A stretch of DNA of 64,000 bases, taken from NCBI GenBank assembly GCA_023418575.1, contig JAEZZM010000041.1, positions 1 through 64,000 on the forward strand. Reading direction: 5' to 3'. How positions within the stretch are numbered: the stretch's first letter is position 1; every line of letters starts with the position of its first letter. The notes below the pieces were generated by a model, which made no database searches, had not been told where the DNA came from, and saw only the letters and a list, made by a program, of their open reading frames with translations. Positions 35,139-43,652 of this stretch are shown here, in pieces. Made by a program: the position numbers and the translations under genes. Source of the stretch: Actinomycetes bacterium (lineage in GTDB: Bacteria; Actinomycetota; Coriobacteriia; Coriobacteriales; JAEZZM01).

Positions 35139-35832
35139 GCAATGCTGGCAGCATTTGCACTATCTTCATCTCTTTTATTTGCATAACCGATAAGGCCACA
35201 GCTAAGAGCAAAACGCCGCCCACCGCAGATATAGACGCTATCATTACATCTCCCAGGTAGGGGCTTAAAAAGGATGCCAGAAGAGCAATGCTTCCCTGAA
35301 TAACTAAAATAGGCAGAGCTGAAAAAGCTGTGCCTATACCTAAAGCGCTAGCCAAAATAACGGCACTCACGCCATCTAAGACGCTTTTTGCATAGAGAAT
35401 GGAGTTATCTCCCAAGCCTGCTTGCAGTGGTCCTAATACTGCCATGGTGCCTACACCAAACAAAATACTAGCAGAAACAAATGCCTCTACAAAGCTGCTC
35501 TTATCGGAGCTTTTTGCATCTTCTTGCTTAGCAACTTTGGACTGTACCCAAGAACCTAAAGCCTCAATCTTTTTGTCTAAACCCAAGGCCGCTCCAAGTA
35601 AACTACCTGCAACCAGGCTTAAAGAAAAGATGATCATGGCACTGTCACCCAAGCTTGAAGCCATCCAGTTTTTAAGGCCATTAAAGCTCATTACAATACT
35701 CATGCCAATAACAGCAAGGCCAATAGCTTGAAACATCAAGCGGCGCAAATCATCATTAACTAATTTACCTACAGCACAACCCAACAAGGATCCCACTACT
35801 ATAGCTATCACATTGAGCAGCACAGCAAGCAT
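35104..35832 (-). CDS. DUF554 family membrane protein
   Basis: Integral membrane protein of 242 residues with about seven hydrophobic segments and the DUF554 (YdfK/YqgA-like) features: the N-terminal LNVIAIVVGSLLGC, a central GVGTMAVLGPLQAGLGD and the following YAKSVLDGVSAVILASALGIGTAFSALP. The function of the family is unknown; a transport role is usually assumed. Convergent with nth, overlapping it by 35 bases with no visible terminator between them. Confidence 0.9.
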   Translation of the reverse strand: MLAVLLNVIAIVVGSLLGCAVGKLVNDDLRRLMFQAIGLAVIGMSIVMSFNGLKNWMASSLGDSAMIIFSLSLVAGSLLGAALGLDKKIEALGSWVQSKVAKQEDAKSSDKSSFVEAFVSASILFGVGTMAVLGPLQAGLGDNSILYAKSVLDGVSAVILASALGIGTAFSALPILVIQGSIALLASFLSPYLGDVMIASISAVGGVLLLAVALSVMQIKEMKIVQMLPALLIAPLLSALLS

Positions 35833-35950
35833 TACTAACCCTTCTTATACCTACAAGACAAACTCCTGCATAAGCCCTTTCACAAGCCAGAGCTTAAAGC
35901 TTCTAAAGCCCTTATGAGTACCTTTGAGCTCTTATAAGCCCCTACTTATT

Positions 35951-37531
35951 CTACGCAAGTATGGCAAACCATCCAACCTCAACAGGGCTACAATCACTAG
36001 AATAACTTGGATAACGGGCCACTATATAAAAGCGCTCCCCTTCTCTGCTTACTGCAATCTGTGCAGGGCTATCGCTATCTTGATATTGAGGAGACAAGGC
36101 GAGCATCACGGTATTGGCAGGTACTGGGACTTCTATAAACTGTATTCTACTAACTTCCCCTTGTTTGGGAGCTTGAAAAAATACCATCCCTCTTGAAGTT
36201 TCCGATAAGCGCAAGGCCTCTAAACTTCCGCTAAGACGCTGTGCCCGCAGGCTAGTCACACTCACATCTTCTGCCTTCAAAGAATCTAATTGCAGCTCTT
36301 TGGCTTTAAGCTGCATAGTCTGTATCTTATCTGCCAAAAGCTCTTGAACTTGAGCAGTTTGAGATTTAATAGCTCTGCTTTCCAAACTGTGAGCCACAAG
36401 ATTTTTTATTAAGGCGTCTTTACTGCTTAAACTCTCAATTTCAAAACGCCCCAGCTGAAGCCGTTCTGCTTTTAAGTCTTGTGCTTCTAAGTTTTTGCCC
36501 ACTATCTTATCGCCCACGAGATCTTTTGTTTGCACAGAAGAGATCTCTGCCTTGTCAGCGTTTAAACTGTTTGCTGAGAGCTGTCTAGTTGCTATGCTTT
36601 CTGCATTAAGGGAACTAAGAGCAAGTTCTTGCGTCTTCAGCTTTGGAGCCTCTATTTCTTGCGCCCTTAAGGTTTGAGTGCTTAGATCTTGCAGTTCTGC
36701 CTTGCGTCCTGATACAAGATCTAGCTGAGCCTCCTGGCTCTTTAAACTCATGCTCTCTAGATGCTGAGCCTCAACACCAAGGCTCTTAAGTGCACCATCT
36801 TTATCAACAGTAAATCCCGGGGTAGAAAAAGCTTGGGCAACAATGCTATCTCGAGCAGTTACGCTTTGAGCCTCAAGATCTTTTTGACTGATAAGTGATC
36901 CAAATAAGGCAAGGTTTCCTGTGGCAGATAGTTTCTTTTTAAGGGGATCTACCTCGAAAAAGAGCTCTTTTCCCTGGGGATCACTAACTGCCAATCTTCC
37001 TTTTGACCAAAGTGCAAAAGCTTCATTACTTTCTGCAGTAAAGGCTTGTGCCACGGGATTATCCTTTAAGTACTTAGTAAAGGCTGCTTTGCGTTTTTGT
37101 TCTTCTTGCTCCATGCTTTCTAATTGCTCTTGAGCCTGTTTTTGGGCAGTTTGAACACGCTCTTGTTGCTCAGAGTTTAAATACCCCAGCTTTGTATTAG
37201 GCTGAGCTGCTGAAGAAGCAACTTGCTTGAGCCTTTGTTGTTCTATAAGGTTTTGTTCTTTTGGCTTCTGACATGAAAATAAACCCAGACACAATAAGAC
37301 CAAAGCTATGCATGTGCATAAAACTATAGGCAGGATTACAGCAAGCTTTGTAAATCTCCTATCACGCCCGTGTTTATCGCCTTCTCTTAGATAATTGGGT
37401 CGCTGAACAGGGCTTGTAATAGCAGGCTTGCTTGATACTCCCTGCTCTTCTAAAAGCGTAGCTTCCTCTTCATCTACAAGAATGGTCTTATCAAAATCTG
37501 TGGGAGATATGTGTTGCATCTCAACTCTCAA
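35951..37531 (-). CDS. Single-pass membrane protein with strict five-residue repeat
   Basis: Unrecognised protein of 526 residues. Residues 1-60 are cytosolic and include a TILVDEEEATLLEE motif with two Thr in acidic context, like phosphothreonine sites bound by FHA domains. One membrane helix (about 62-84) and a short coiled coil (120-150) follow. From residue 248 to 433 every fifth residue is Leu, Ile, Val, Phe or Ala without a break (38 positions), with Ala favoured two residues later; this predicts a beta-solenoid. Classic pentapeptide repeats (A-D/N-L-x-x) have Ala two before the Leu, so the spacing differs. A globular C-terminus of about 75 residues ends the chain. It is divergent from a Ser/Thr kinase gene, and could be its substrate. 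Confidence 0.85.
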   Translation of the reverse strand: MRVEMQHISPTDFDKTILVDEEEATLLEEQGVSSKPAITSPVQRPNYLREGDKHGRDRRFTKLAVILPIVLCTCIALVLLCLGLFSCQKPKEQNLIEQQRLKQVASSAAQPNTKLGYLNSEQQERVQTAQKQAQEQLESMEQEEQKRKAAFTKYLKDNPVAQAFTAESNEAFALWSKGRLAVSDPQGKELFFEVDPLKKKLSATGNLALFGSLISQKDLEAQSVTARDSIVAQAFSTPGFTVDKDGALKSLGVEAQHLESMSLKSQEAQLDLVSGRKAELQDLSTQTLRAQEIEAPKLKTQELALSSLNAESIATRQLSANSLNADKAEISSVQTKDLVGDKIVGKNLEAQDLKAERLQLGRFEIESLSSKDALIKNLVAHSLESRAIKSQTAQVQELLADKIQTMQLKAKELQLDSLKAEDVSVTSLRAQRLSGSLEALRLSETSRGMVFFQAPKQGEVSRIQFIEVPVPANTVMLALSPQYQDSDSPAQIAVSREGERFYIVARYPSYSSDCSPVEVGWFAILA

Positions 37532-37639
37532 TCTCTAGTTTGCAAGAGCTAAGGTGCCTGAGGGTAGTGCTATTGTGCTAGACTGCAAGTGACTTGTCAA
37601 GCGATAAATTATACCATTTACCAGGAGTTATATTATTTT

Positions 37640-38926
37640 ATGACAGACTTTAGATTATCAAGAGATTATACCAAGATACCTTTTATATATCAGCCATATT
37701 ATCAAGGTGCGCAGGCTCAATTAAGCCGTATTACTGTGCCTGGCTCCAGACTATATGAAGCCTTGCGCATGCTCAGCACACAGCCAGACGAAATCTATCA
37801 CTATCTTTTGAAACAAGGGGATCCTCAAGACATTCCTGGGTACAGTCTTCATCTGATAGCAAAAAAGGCAGCTCCTTCAAGCAATCTTTTGCGCTTTGCT
37901 CAAGAGCGCGCCTTTTTGTTGCGCGCTTCACACCCTCATATCGTTACTGCCTGGGCAAGCAGGTGCCAAGATACTTATCTTATGCCAGCTGCCTTGTGCT
38001 CACTAAAAGAAACGCTGTATAAAACAGCCTGGCCTCTCAATCAAGCCTGTCGATGCATATTGCAGATACTGGATGCCCTTATGGCTGCTGAGAGCCTTGG
38101 TCTTATCGCACACCGTGATATTAAACCTTCTAATATCCTTCTTTTTTCTCAACTGCCGCCTGTTCAGCTTCCATATTCTCAGGCTCTATCTTCTCAGCTT
38201 CCGTCTACTCGGCTTCCATCTTCTCAAGCTCCATCCTCCTTGGCTTCCCCTCAAGAGGCAAGCCACTATTATCCTGCTGATCAAACCCACTATTCATATT
38301 GTTTAGCAGATTTTGGTGTAGCTCGTTTTAAATCCTCAGTACCCACTAAAAGCTGCGGCACTGCACCTTATATGGCGCCAGAGCTGCGTACAAAGGCAGA
38401 TTTAGCAGAGGCTCCAGCAGATATACATGCTTTGGCTTTGGTATTTTATGAGCTCCTCAGTGGTAAAAAAGCTATCCCACCTAAGTACTTTAGCAATTGG
38501 GAAAAAGCACACAGCTGCCCCTTATTAGAGGAAAAGGACTTTTTATCAGAAAATGGCCTTTTATCAGAAAGCGGCCCCTGTACCTCAAAAAAGAAAGCTC
38601 CCTTCCCAAAGCAAGGAACAAACTCAAAAGCACTCAGGCAGATCAACAGCCTGCTTATGCGCTGGTCAGCCCATGATGTTCAAAGGCGACCCCAAAGCTA
38701 TCAGGAAGCTTATAAGGAATTTCTACAGCTTATTAACGGTCTAAACCTTAATAAAAAAGCACTTCATAAAGACCCGCTTATACTCTCAGAGCTCACTGCT
38801 CAAAGGCGGCGCAACAAGCAGACAAATCAAAAAGACTCGCCATCAAAAACCCTTCTCATATCCCTGCTTTTAGCTAGTGCTTTGTTTTTATCAGCCAGTG
38901 CTGGGCTCTTTCTTTCAAGTTTCTAG
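37640..38926 (+). CDS. Membrane-anchored Ser/Thr protein kinase
   Basis: Hanks-type kinase of 428 residues. The N-lobe is poorly conserved: no glycine-rich loop is visible, Lys76/77 (LIAKKA) is the likely ATP lysine and Glu89 the helix-C partner. The C-lobe is clear: HRDIKPSN (158-165), DFG (224-226) and GTAPYMAPE (240-248). Between HRD and DFG about 55 residues are inserted, of which 170-201 come from a 15-bp tandem repeat. One membrane helix lies at the extreme C-terminus (about 403-425), with no PASTA or other outer domain. I use the ATG at 37640, preceded by AGGAG 12 bases earlier. Divergent from the pentad-repeat gene. Confidence 0.88.
   Translation: MTDFRLSRDYTKIPFIYQPYYQGAQAQLSRITVPGSRLYEALRMLSTQPDEIYHYLLKQGDPQDIPGYSLHLIAKKAAPSSNLLRFAQERAFLLRASHPHIVTAWASRCQDTYLMPAALCSLKETLYKTAWPLNQACRCILQILDALMAAESLGLIAHRDIKPSNILLFSQLPPVQLPYSQALSSQLPSTRLPSSQAPSSLASPQEASHYYPADQTHYSYCLADFGVARFKSSVPTKSCGTAPYMAPELRTKADLAEAPADIHALALVFYELLSGKKAIPPKYFSNWEKAHSCPLLEEKDFLSENGLLSESGPCTSKKKAPFPKQGTNSKALRQINSLLMRWSAHDVQRRPQSYQEAYKEFLQLINGLNLNKKALHKDPLILSELTAQRRRNKQTNQKDSPSKTLLISLLLASALFLSASAGLFLSSF
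38147..38245 (+). repeat. 15-bp tandem repeat inside the kinase gene
   Basis: About six diverged 15-bp units with consensus near GCTTCCATCTTCTCA encode pentads such as SSQLP and STRLP. The array stays in frame and lies between the catalytic loop and the DFG motif. Confidence 0.8.
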
Positions 38927-39015
38927 CATGCAGCTTTTGAAGCTGGGTAAAATACTGGGCATAGTTATGCTGTCTAAAAGCAACTACTTAAAAACTAGTT
39001 ACAAGAGAGGAAGCT

Positions 39016-39996
39016 ATGTCACAAGAAGAATCCAAAGCAGCTGCATTGCAGATGCCTGACGGAACTTATAATTTTTCCCTAAGCTCTTATGATGCTGTTG
39101 AACTTTCTTTGCCTAGACCTCAAATTACAGAAGATGATATTCGACAATATCTTGAGATGTTTATGTATAAGCACGCAGACATTGTTCCTATTGAAGAGGA
39201 GCGCAAGCCCAAGCCTGGAGATATAGTTACTATTGATCTGGAGACCTTTGAAGGAGAGCAAAAAATTGGGGCTGTCTCGGGCAATAATCTAAAACTAGAA
39301 TTGGGCGCAAATCTTATGCCCCCCGTCTTTGAAGATGCAGTCTGCCAGATGAACACTGGAGACAGCGCCGAGATTGAGTATGAGATAGCTCAGGATAAAA
39401 GCCTTAAAAGCAAGGTCACGCTCCATGACATTAATACACGCGTTATTCCCGCCCTTACCGACGCCTGGGTTAAAGAAAACTTAGATGGCTACCAAAGCTG
39501 TCAAGAATTTACAGCCGGCGTTCATACCCAGCTTGTCCAGCAAAAAGAAGCAGAGCTTGAGGCACAAAAGGCTGCGCTTATTGCAGACGCCTTGGCTGAT
39601 CGCCTTGAACAAGCTATACCTCATGAGCTTATTGACGAAGCCTATGAGAGCTTCAAGCAAAATTTTGATGCCATGCTCCAAATGCAAGGATCAAGCAGGG
39701 CTCAGTTTATGGCTCTTCAAGGTGTTGACGAGAAGGTCTTAGAAGAGTCTGAACGCAAAGAGGCTGAGCTGGGCTTAAAGCGTGGTCTCGCTCTTGATGC
39801 ATATGCCAAGCATCATAAGCTGTCTGTTGACGATAAGGACGTGCCTGGACTATTGGGCGTTCAAGAAGAAGCAGCTCAGCAATTTGAAGAGGCGCTGCGC
39901 AAAGATGGAAGCTTTGCAGAGGCTCGCACCTCTGCTCTGCGCAATAAGGCCCTGCAAGAATTAAGCAAGCAGTCAAAGATTAACTTTGTTGATTAA
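39016..39996 (+). CDS. Trigger-factor-like chaperone without ribosome-binding domain
   Basis: Protein of 326 residues, about 100 shorter than a normal trigger factor. Residues about 55-150 are the FKBP-type peptidyl-prolyl isomerase domain (KPKPGDIVTIDL, GANLMPPVFEDAV), and the rest matches the helical C-terminal chaperone domain (VTLHDINTRVIPALTDAWVKENL onward). The N-terminal domain with the ribosome-docking GFRxGKxP signature is absent; the start codon with a good GAGAGGAAG site begins with only about 25 residues before the linker. It therefore probably acts off the ribosome. A full-length Tig may be encoded elsewhere. Monocistronic with a strong terminator. Confidence 0.85.
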   Translation: MSQEESKAAALQMPDGTYNFSLSSYDAVELSLPRPQITEDDIRQYLEMFMYKHADIVPIEEERKPKPGDIVTIDLETFEGEQKIGAVSGNNLKLELGANLMPPVFEDAVCQMNTGDSAEIEYEIAQDKSLKSKVTLHDINTRVIPALTDAWVKENLDGYQSCQEFTAGVHTQLVQQKEAELEAQKAALIADALADRLEQAIPHELIDEAYESFKQNFDAMLQMQGSSRAQFMALQGVDEKVLEESERKEAELGLKRGLALDAYAKHHKLSVDDKDVPGLLGVQEEAAQQFEEALRKDGSFAEARTSALRNKALQELSKQSKINFVD

Positions 39997-40087
39997 CCTT
40001 ATTTTAAGGTAATTTTCTGCAGCTAAGAGGCTGTGCCTGGACCTGGGTCTGCGCTTAGTTAAAGACTTAGATCAAACCGCAAACAAG

Positions 40088-40124
40088 AAAAGGCTCTAAG
40101 ACCGCTGAGATCTTAGAGCCTTTT
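40088..40124. terminator. Terminator between trigger-factor-like gene and rubrerythrin
   Basis: Fourteen-base perfect inverted repeat (AAAAGGCTCTAAGA at 40088-40101, complement at 40111-40124) followed by TATTTC and flanked by A-runs. It can end both convergent transcripts. Confidence 0.85.
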
Positions 40125-40201
40125 TATTTCAAACAAGTTGTACAGTTGTACAGAAGCTGTTAATAACTATCTATGAACAGCTTAAGATCTTAAGCTAAGA
40201 C

Positions 40202-40747
40202 TTAGTAGTTAACTACACGCTGTACGAAGTAAGCCTGTGGGTGCTTGCAAACTGGGCAAAGCTGAGGTGCGCTCTCACCAACGTGAAGGTGTCCGCACTT
40301 CTCGCACTTCCAAACTACAGTCTCGTCACGCTTGAAGATCTCACCCTTCTCAAGACGATCAAGAAGTGCACGATAGCGCTCTTCGTGATGTGACTCAATC
40401 TTTCCAACTGCGTCCATCTTAGCAGCAATCTCAGTGAAGCCCTCTTCACGAGCTACAGCAGCAAACTCAGGATACATAACGTTGGTCTCATAGTTCTCGC
40501 CTGCAGCAGCATCCTCAAGGTTCTTGCTGGTCTCAGGGATGTCACCATCATGGAGATACTTAAACCAGAGCTTAGCGTGCTGCTCCTCGTTTGCCTTGGT
40601 CTCCTCAAAAACATTCTGGATAGCTACAAAACCGTCAGCCTTAGCCTGCTTTGCATAGTAGCCATACTTCATAGCAGCCATTGACTCGCCAGCGTAAGCA
40701 GCCTCAAGATTTTTCTTTGTCTGTGACTCGTTAAAATTAACAGCCAT
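40202..40747 (-). CDS. rbr: Rubrerythrin
   Basis: Di-iron peroxidase of 181 residues that reduces hydrogen peroxide in anaerobes. The ferritin-like domain supplies Glu ligands in AGESMAAMKY, EETKANEEQHAKLW and KIESHHEERY. The C-terminal rubredoxin domain has CEKCGH and CPVCKHP. The open frame reaches 40915, but the ATG at 40747 with GGGAG seven bases upstream matches the family. A perfect Fur/PerR-type palindrome lies about 200 bases upstream, so peroxide or iron control is likely. Confidence 0.96.
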   Translation of the reverse strand: MAVNFNESQTKKNLEAAYAGESMAAMKYGYYAKQAKADGFVAIQNVFEETKANEEQHAKLWFKYLHDGDIPETSKNLEDAAAGENYETNVMYPEFAAVAREEGFTEIAAKMDAVGKIESHHEERYRALLDRLEKGEIFKRDETVVWKCEKCGHLHVGESAPQLCPVCKHPQAYFVQRVVNY

Positions 40748-40940
40748 GTTTCTTCTCCCTCTCCAACTAGTTGGGGTTCCTCTCTTATGCCTTATTTCAA
40801 TTAGCTTGCCGAATACAAGGTCCTCCACCCACAGCAAAGCTAAAAGGCTTATTTGCAGAATATCACGAAATGCAGGATTTAAAAGTGATTCAAAGCCGCA
40901 AAAGCGTGATGGCATTAGTTATTGTATCCCCTCCGCAGAT

Positions 40941-40965
40941 AAAAATGAGAATCATTCTCATTTTT
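40941..40965. promoter_or_regulatory. Perfect Fur-family box upstream of rubrerythrin
   Basis: A 12-1-12 perfect palindrome centred on 40953. Its core TGAGAAT-C-ATTCTCA matches the 7-1-7 Fur/PerR/Zur consensus (TGATAATNATTATCA) with one change per arm. It lies between the mutY-like stop and the rubrerythrin start. With no loop it is not a normal terminator. Confidence 0.7.
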
Positions 40966-41006
40966 TAGAAGATTGCAGAGTTCCTACACATAAAGTCAGC
41001 CAATAC

Positions 41007-42014
41007 TTACGCTTTGTAGAGCAGTTTTTCTGCCTCATCTGTGTCTAAATCTTGGACCAGCTCTTGCATGAAGCCCTCTTTCACCAGATCTAACAAAAGA
41101 GTCCTGGTCTCTTCAAGATCAAGTTCTTTGCGCCCTGCACTACGCTCATGTCTTGCTAGACGTAAAGATAATTCCGATAAGCTCAAGCCCTTAGGCTCTG
41201 ACAAAACTGCACGCAACAAAAAGGAGCGTTTTTGGCGTTTTGAGCCTTCAAATTTTGACTGCACGCTGTGATGTTTTGAGCGCCTGGACGGATTAGGGAA
41301 CGTTGACTTGAGATAAGCTCCATAATCAAGCATGGCATAATACCAGCGCCGCAGTTCTGTTTGAGGGCAAGATAAGCTTACTAAAGCCGCTACGGTCTTA
41401 TCGGAAACTTCATCATAATCTCTAAGCAATTCATGCAAGATGACGCTGCGTACATTGGTTTCTAGATAGCAGCCCGGCAAATCAAAGGCAAAGGCTCTAA
41501 TTCCTGCAGCTGTTGCAGGTCCTATACCAGGTAGAGCCTCTAAAAGCTTGCTTTCTTGGGGAAATGAGCCTGCATAATCTTGTTCGATTATTTCTGCAGC
41601 CCTTTTAAGTGCAAGTGCTCGGCGATTATAACCCATACCCTGCCACTTTTCTAAGACATCAGCCGTAGATGCAGCAGCCAGAGCTTCTACACGTGGGAAG
41701 GTCTCCAGCCATGCTTCCCAGCGCTCTAAAACACGGGAAACCTGTGTTTGCTGCAACATGACCTCACTAATCCAAATGGCATAGGGATCGCGCGTAGAGC
41801 GCCATGGTAAATCTCTGTAAAGTCGAGCGCCTTCCTGCAAAACTTTACAGCGAAAGGCCTCAATATCTTGAGCTTGCAAAGAGTACTGAGCCAGAAATTC
41901 TTGAGCCTTTTTGCTGTAGAGTTCTTCTCCTGCCTCAAATTTTGGGGAGCTATTCTTGCTTGCTAGACGAGCCTTTACAGATCTGGGCTTATCTGCATTA
42001 GTAGAGATAGACAT
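41007..42014 (-). CDS. MutY-like HhH-GPD DNA glycosylase without Fe-S cluster
   Basis: DNA glycosylase-like protein of 335 residues. The N-terminal part matches MutY (LPWRSTRDPYAIWISEVMLQQTQV with the catalytic Glu; LPGIGPATAAGI hairpin). Two departures stand out: the catalytic-Asp motif VDGNV reads LETNVRSV, and the C-terminal four-cysteine cluster is replaced by a cysteine-free DYGAYLK...RSKHHSVQSKFEGSKRQ stretch. The same ETN and RSKH...QSKF.GS.RQ pattern marks a separate, uncharacterised clade. The 8-oxoguanine-recognition domain is also missing. An upstream TTG (42026) is an alternative start; no ribosome site decides. It follows the rrf2 gene closely. Confidence 0.82.
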   Translation of the reverse strand: MSISTNADKPRSVKARLASKNSSPKFEAGEELYSKKAQEFLAQYSLQAQDIEAFRCKVLQEGARLYRDLPWRSTRDPYAIWISEVMLQQTQVSRVLERWEAWLETFPRVEALAAASTADVLEKWQGMGYNRRALALKRAAEIIEQDYAGSFPQESKLLEALPGIGPATAAGIRAFAFDLPGCYLETNVRSVILHELLRDYDEVSDKTVAALVSLSCPQTELRRWYYAMLDYGAYLKSTFPNPSRRSKHHSVQSKFEGSKRQKRSFLLRAVLSEPKGLSLSELSLRLARHERSAGRKELDLEETRTLLLDLVKEGFMQELVQDLDTDEAEKLLYKA

Positions 42015-42035
42015 GGCTAAACGCAAGAGACTTTC

Positions 42036-42614
42036 TTAAGACTTGATATGAAAGCTATAGGGGCGCAGGCCTTTAAGGATTTCAGCTGCCTCATCATCAT
42101 TTTTGCGCTTGGCATGATTGCAGGCATGGCAACCTAATTTTGGATATTTTTCCTCTAGAACCTCACGCTTAAAAGCGTTGGGTTGACAAAACTCAGGGTT
42201 AATTGAGGGAAGCTTAGTGCCTTCTACAACATCTTTTATGCTTATAGATGAAAGATAGTCCCTTAGCAGGGCATCTGCTCCCATCCACAAGGGATGAAAT
42301 TGGCAAAAATGCTCACGCGGACACCAATCTGCCTCACGCGTACATATAGAAACACCAACTCTACCCTGTACACTTTCAACTATCTCAAGCATGCTGAGCT
42401 CCGCTGGATCAACATTTAAAACCATGCCGCCGCTTGAGCCTCTGACTGAAGTAATAATCCCTGCAATAACCAAATCATGCTGAATAGAGCGGGCAAATGA
42501 ATATGGAACATTGTAGGTATCTGCAGCAGCGCGCACAGACAATGGCTCCCCATTAGATTCAACCAATGATGAAAGGAGGCGTATTGCGTAATCTGTTCTG
42601 CGCGTAATTTCCAT
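42036..42614 (-). CDS. Rrf2-family transcriptional regulator
   Basis: Regulator of 192 residues with the Rrf2 winged helix (MEITRRTDYAIRLLSSL start, then SVRAAADTYNVPYSFARSI recognition region and the wing VRGSSGGMVL). Cysteines at CTREADWCPREHFC in the region used by IscR/NsrR-type proteins to bind an Fe-S cluster suggest redox, nitric oxide or iron sensing. A second Cys group (LGCHAC) sits near the C-terminus. It lies directly upstream of the mutY-like gene on the same strand, so co-transcription is likely. The effector is not known. Confidence 0.92.
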   Translation of the reverse strand: MEITRRTDYAIRLLSSLVESNGEPLSVRAAADTYNVPYSFARSIQHDLVIAGIITSVRGSSGGMVLNVDPAELSMLEIVESVQGRVGVSICTREADWCPREHFCQFHPLWMGADALLRDYLSSISIKDVVEGTKLPSINPEFCQPNAFKREVLEEKYPKLGCHACNHAKRKNDDEAAEILKGLRPYSFHIKS

Positions 42615-42731
42615 GCTTAATCCCCTAACAAAGCTTTCCCTAGTTAAATGTTACTAGACTTATAACATTTGTAAAGCCGATAAACGTGAAGCCAACAAAA
42701 ACAGGCGGTCAAGCTGAGCATATGAAAGCTC

Positions 42732-43454
42732 TTAGCTCCACTCCTCCATACGCCAGCCCTCTTTTTTAGCCATACGCTGCAAAGCCCAATCGGGGCACAC
42801 CGCGCAGGGATGGCTTGCCAAAGAGAGCATGTTTTTATCGGAATAATGATCACCATAAGCGGCATAAAGCTCCCACATGCCTTCCCCAAAATGCTTGTCA
42901 GCATAGGCCTTAAGAGCTCTAAGTTTTTCTTCTCCCTCTACGGGAACACCTTCAACCTTATTAAGATAATGCTCCTTATCAGGTGCCACCTTCATCTTAG
43001 TGGCAATAAGCCCATCAAATTTTAGTTCTTGCATAGCAGGCTCTATAAGAAAATTGAAGCTTGCACTCACAATCAAAAGGTGCCTGCCCTGAGCTCTATG
43101 CTCTTCTATGCAGCGCAGAGCGTCTTTTTTAAACCTATGTGAAATTCTTTGCCCATATAAATCCTGCATCATGAGCTCTATAGCTTTGATATTGTCCTGA
43201 GCAAAAAGTGAAAATATATCTTCTCTTACCTCTGTTTGGGAAATGGGAAGTCTCAGCTTATAGCGTATGCTCCACCATAAAATACGCAGGAAGCACAAGG
43301 GTTTAAACAAGCGTTTGCCAAAAAGATAAAACAAAAGTTGCACCCCTGATTGACCTTTAATAATAGTTCCATCAAAATCAAAGGCCACAAGCTCTTGCTT
43401 TTTCTTCTCTTTCACTATATATTCCTGAGCCACTTTAGAGCCCTGATCCTGCAT
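42732..43454 (-). CDS. HAD-IB phosphatase (SerB-like)
   Basis: Haloacid-dehalogenase hydrolase of 240 residues. Motif I is FDFDGTIIKGQS (residues about 26-37), motif II LLIVSASFNF, and motif III/IV the YGDHYSDKNML segment near 207. The spacing fits subfamily IB, which includes phosphoserine phosphatase and lipid-phosphate phosphatases of the PlsC/CicA group. The hydrophobic LFYLFGKRLFKPLCFLRILWW stretch after motif I favours a membrane-associated or phospholipid substrate. Substrate not assigned. Confidence 0.85.
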   Translation of the reverse strand: MQDQGSKVAQEYIVKEKKKQELVAFDFDGTIIKGQSGVQLLFYLFGKRLFKPLCFLRILWWSIRYKLRLPISQTEVREDIFSLFAQDNIKAIELMMQDLYGQRISHRFKKDALRCIEEHRAQGRHLLIVSASFNFLIEPAMQELKFDGLIATKMKVAPDKEHYLNKVEGVPVEGEEKLRALKAYADKHFGEGMWELYAAYGDHYSDKNMLSLASHPCAVCPDWALQRMAKKEGWRMEEWS

Positions 43455-43475
43455 AGCCCTAACTTCTCCCTAGCA

Positions 43476-43515
43476 ATTTACGTAGATTTACATAGATTTA
43501 CATAGATTTACATAG
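43476..43515. repeat. 10-bp tandem repeat, four units
   Basis: ATTTACRTAG is repeated four times without gaps; the last three units are identical. It lies between the HAD gene and the marR terminator. Confidence 0.85.
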
Positions 43516-43583
43516 AGCACTTACTATCTTAGCTATTATCCGTCAAAATGAGCTCAAATTTAAGACTTCAATACAATATAAAA

Positions 43584-43633
43584 AAGCCCCTTGTATAAGC
43601 ACCATGTTTTAAAACTGTGCCATCAAGGGGCTT
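43584..43633 (-). terminator. Terminator after marR
   Basis: AAGCCCCTTG (43584-43593) pairs with CAAGGGGCTT (43624-43633). On the minus strand the stem runs straight into six T residues, a strong intrinsic terminator with a 30-base loop. Confidence 0.88.
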
Positions 43634-43652
43634 GGAATCTAAAGTTTATAAA

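Noticed and set aside
40941..40965. Palindrome read as a terminator for the mutY-like gene
   Set aside because: It has a one-base centre, so no stable RNA loop, and matches Fur-type spacing.
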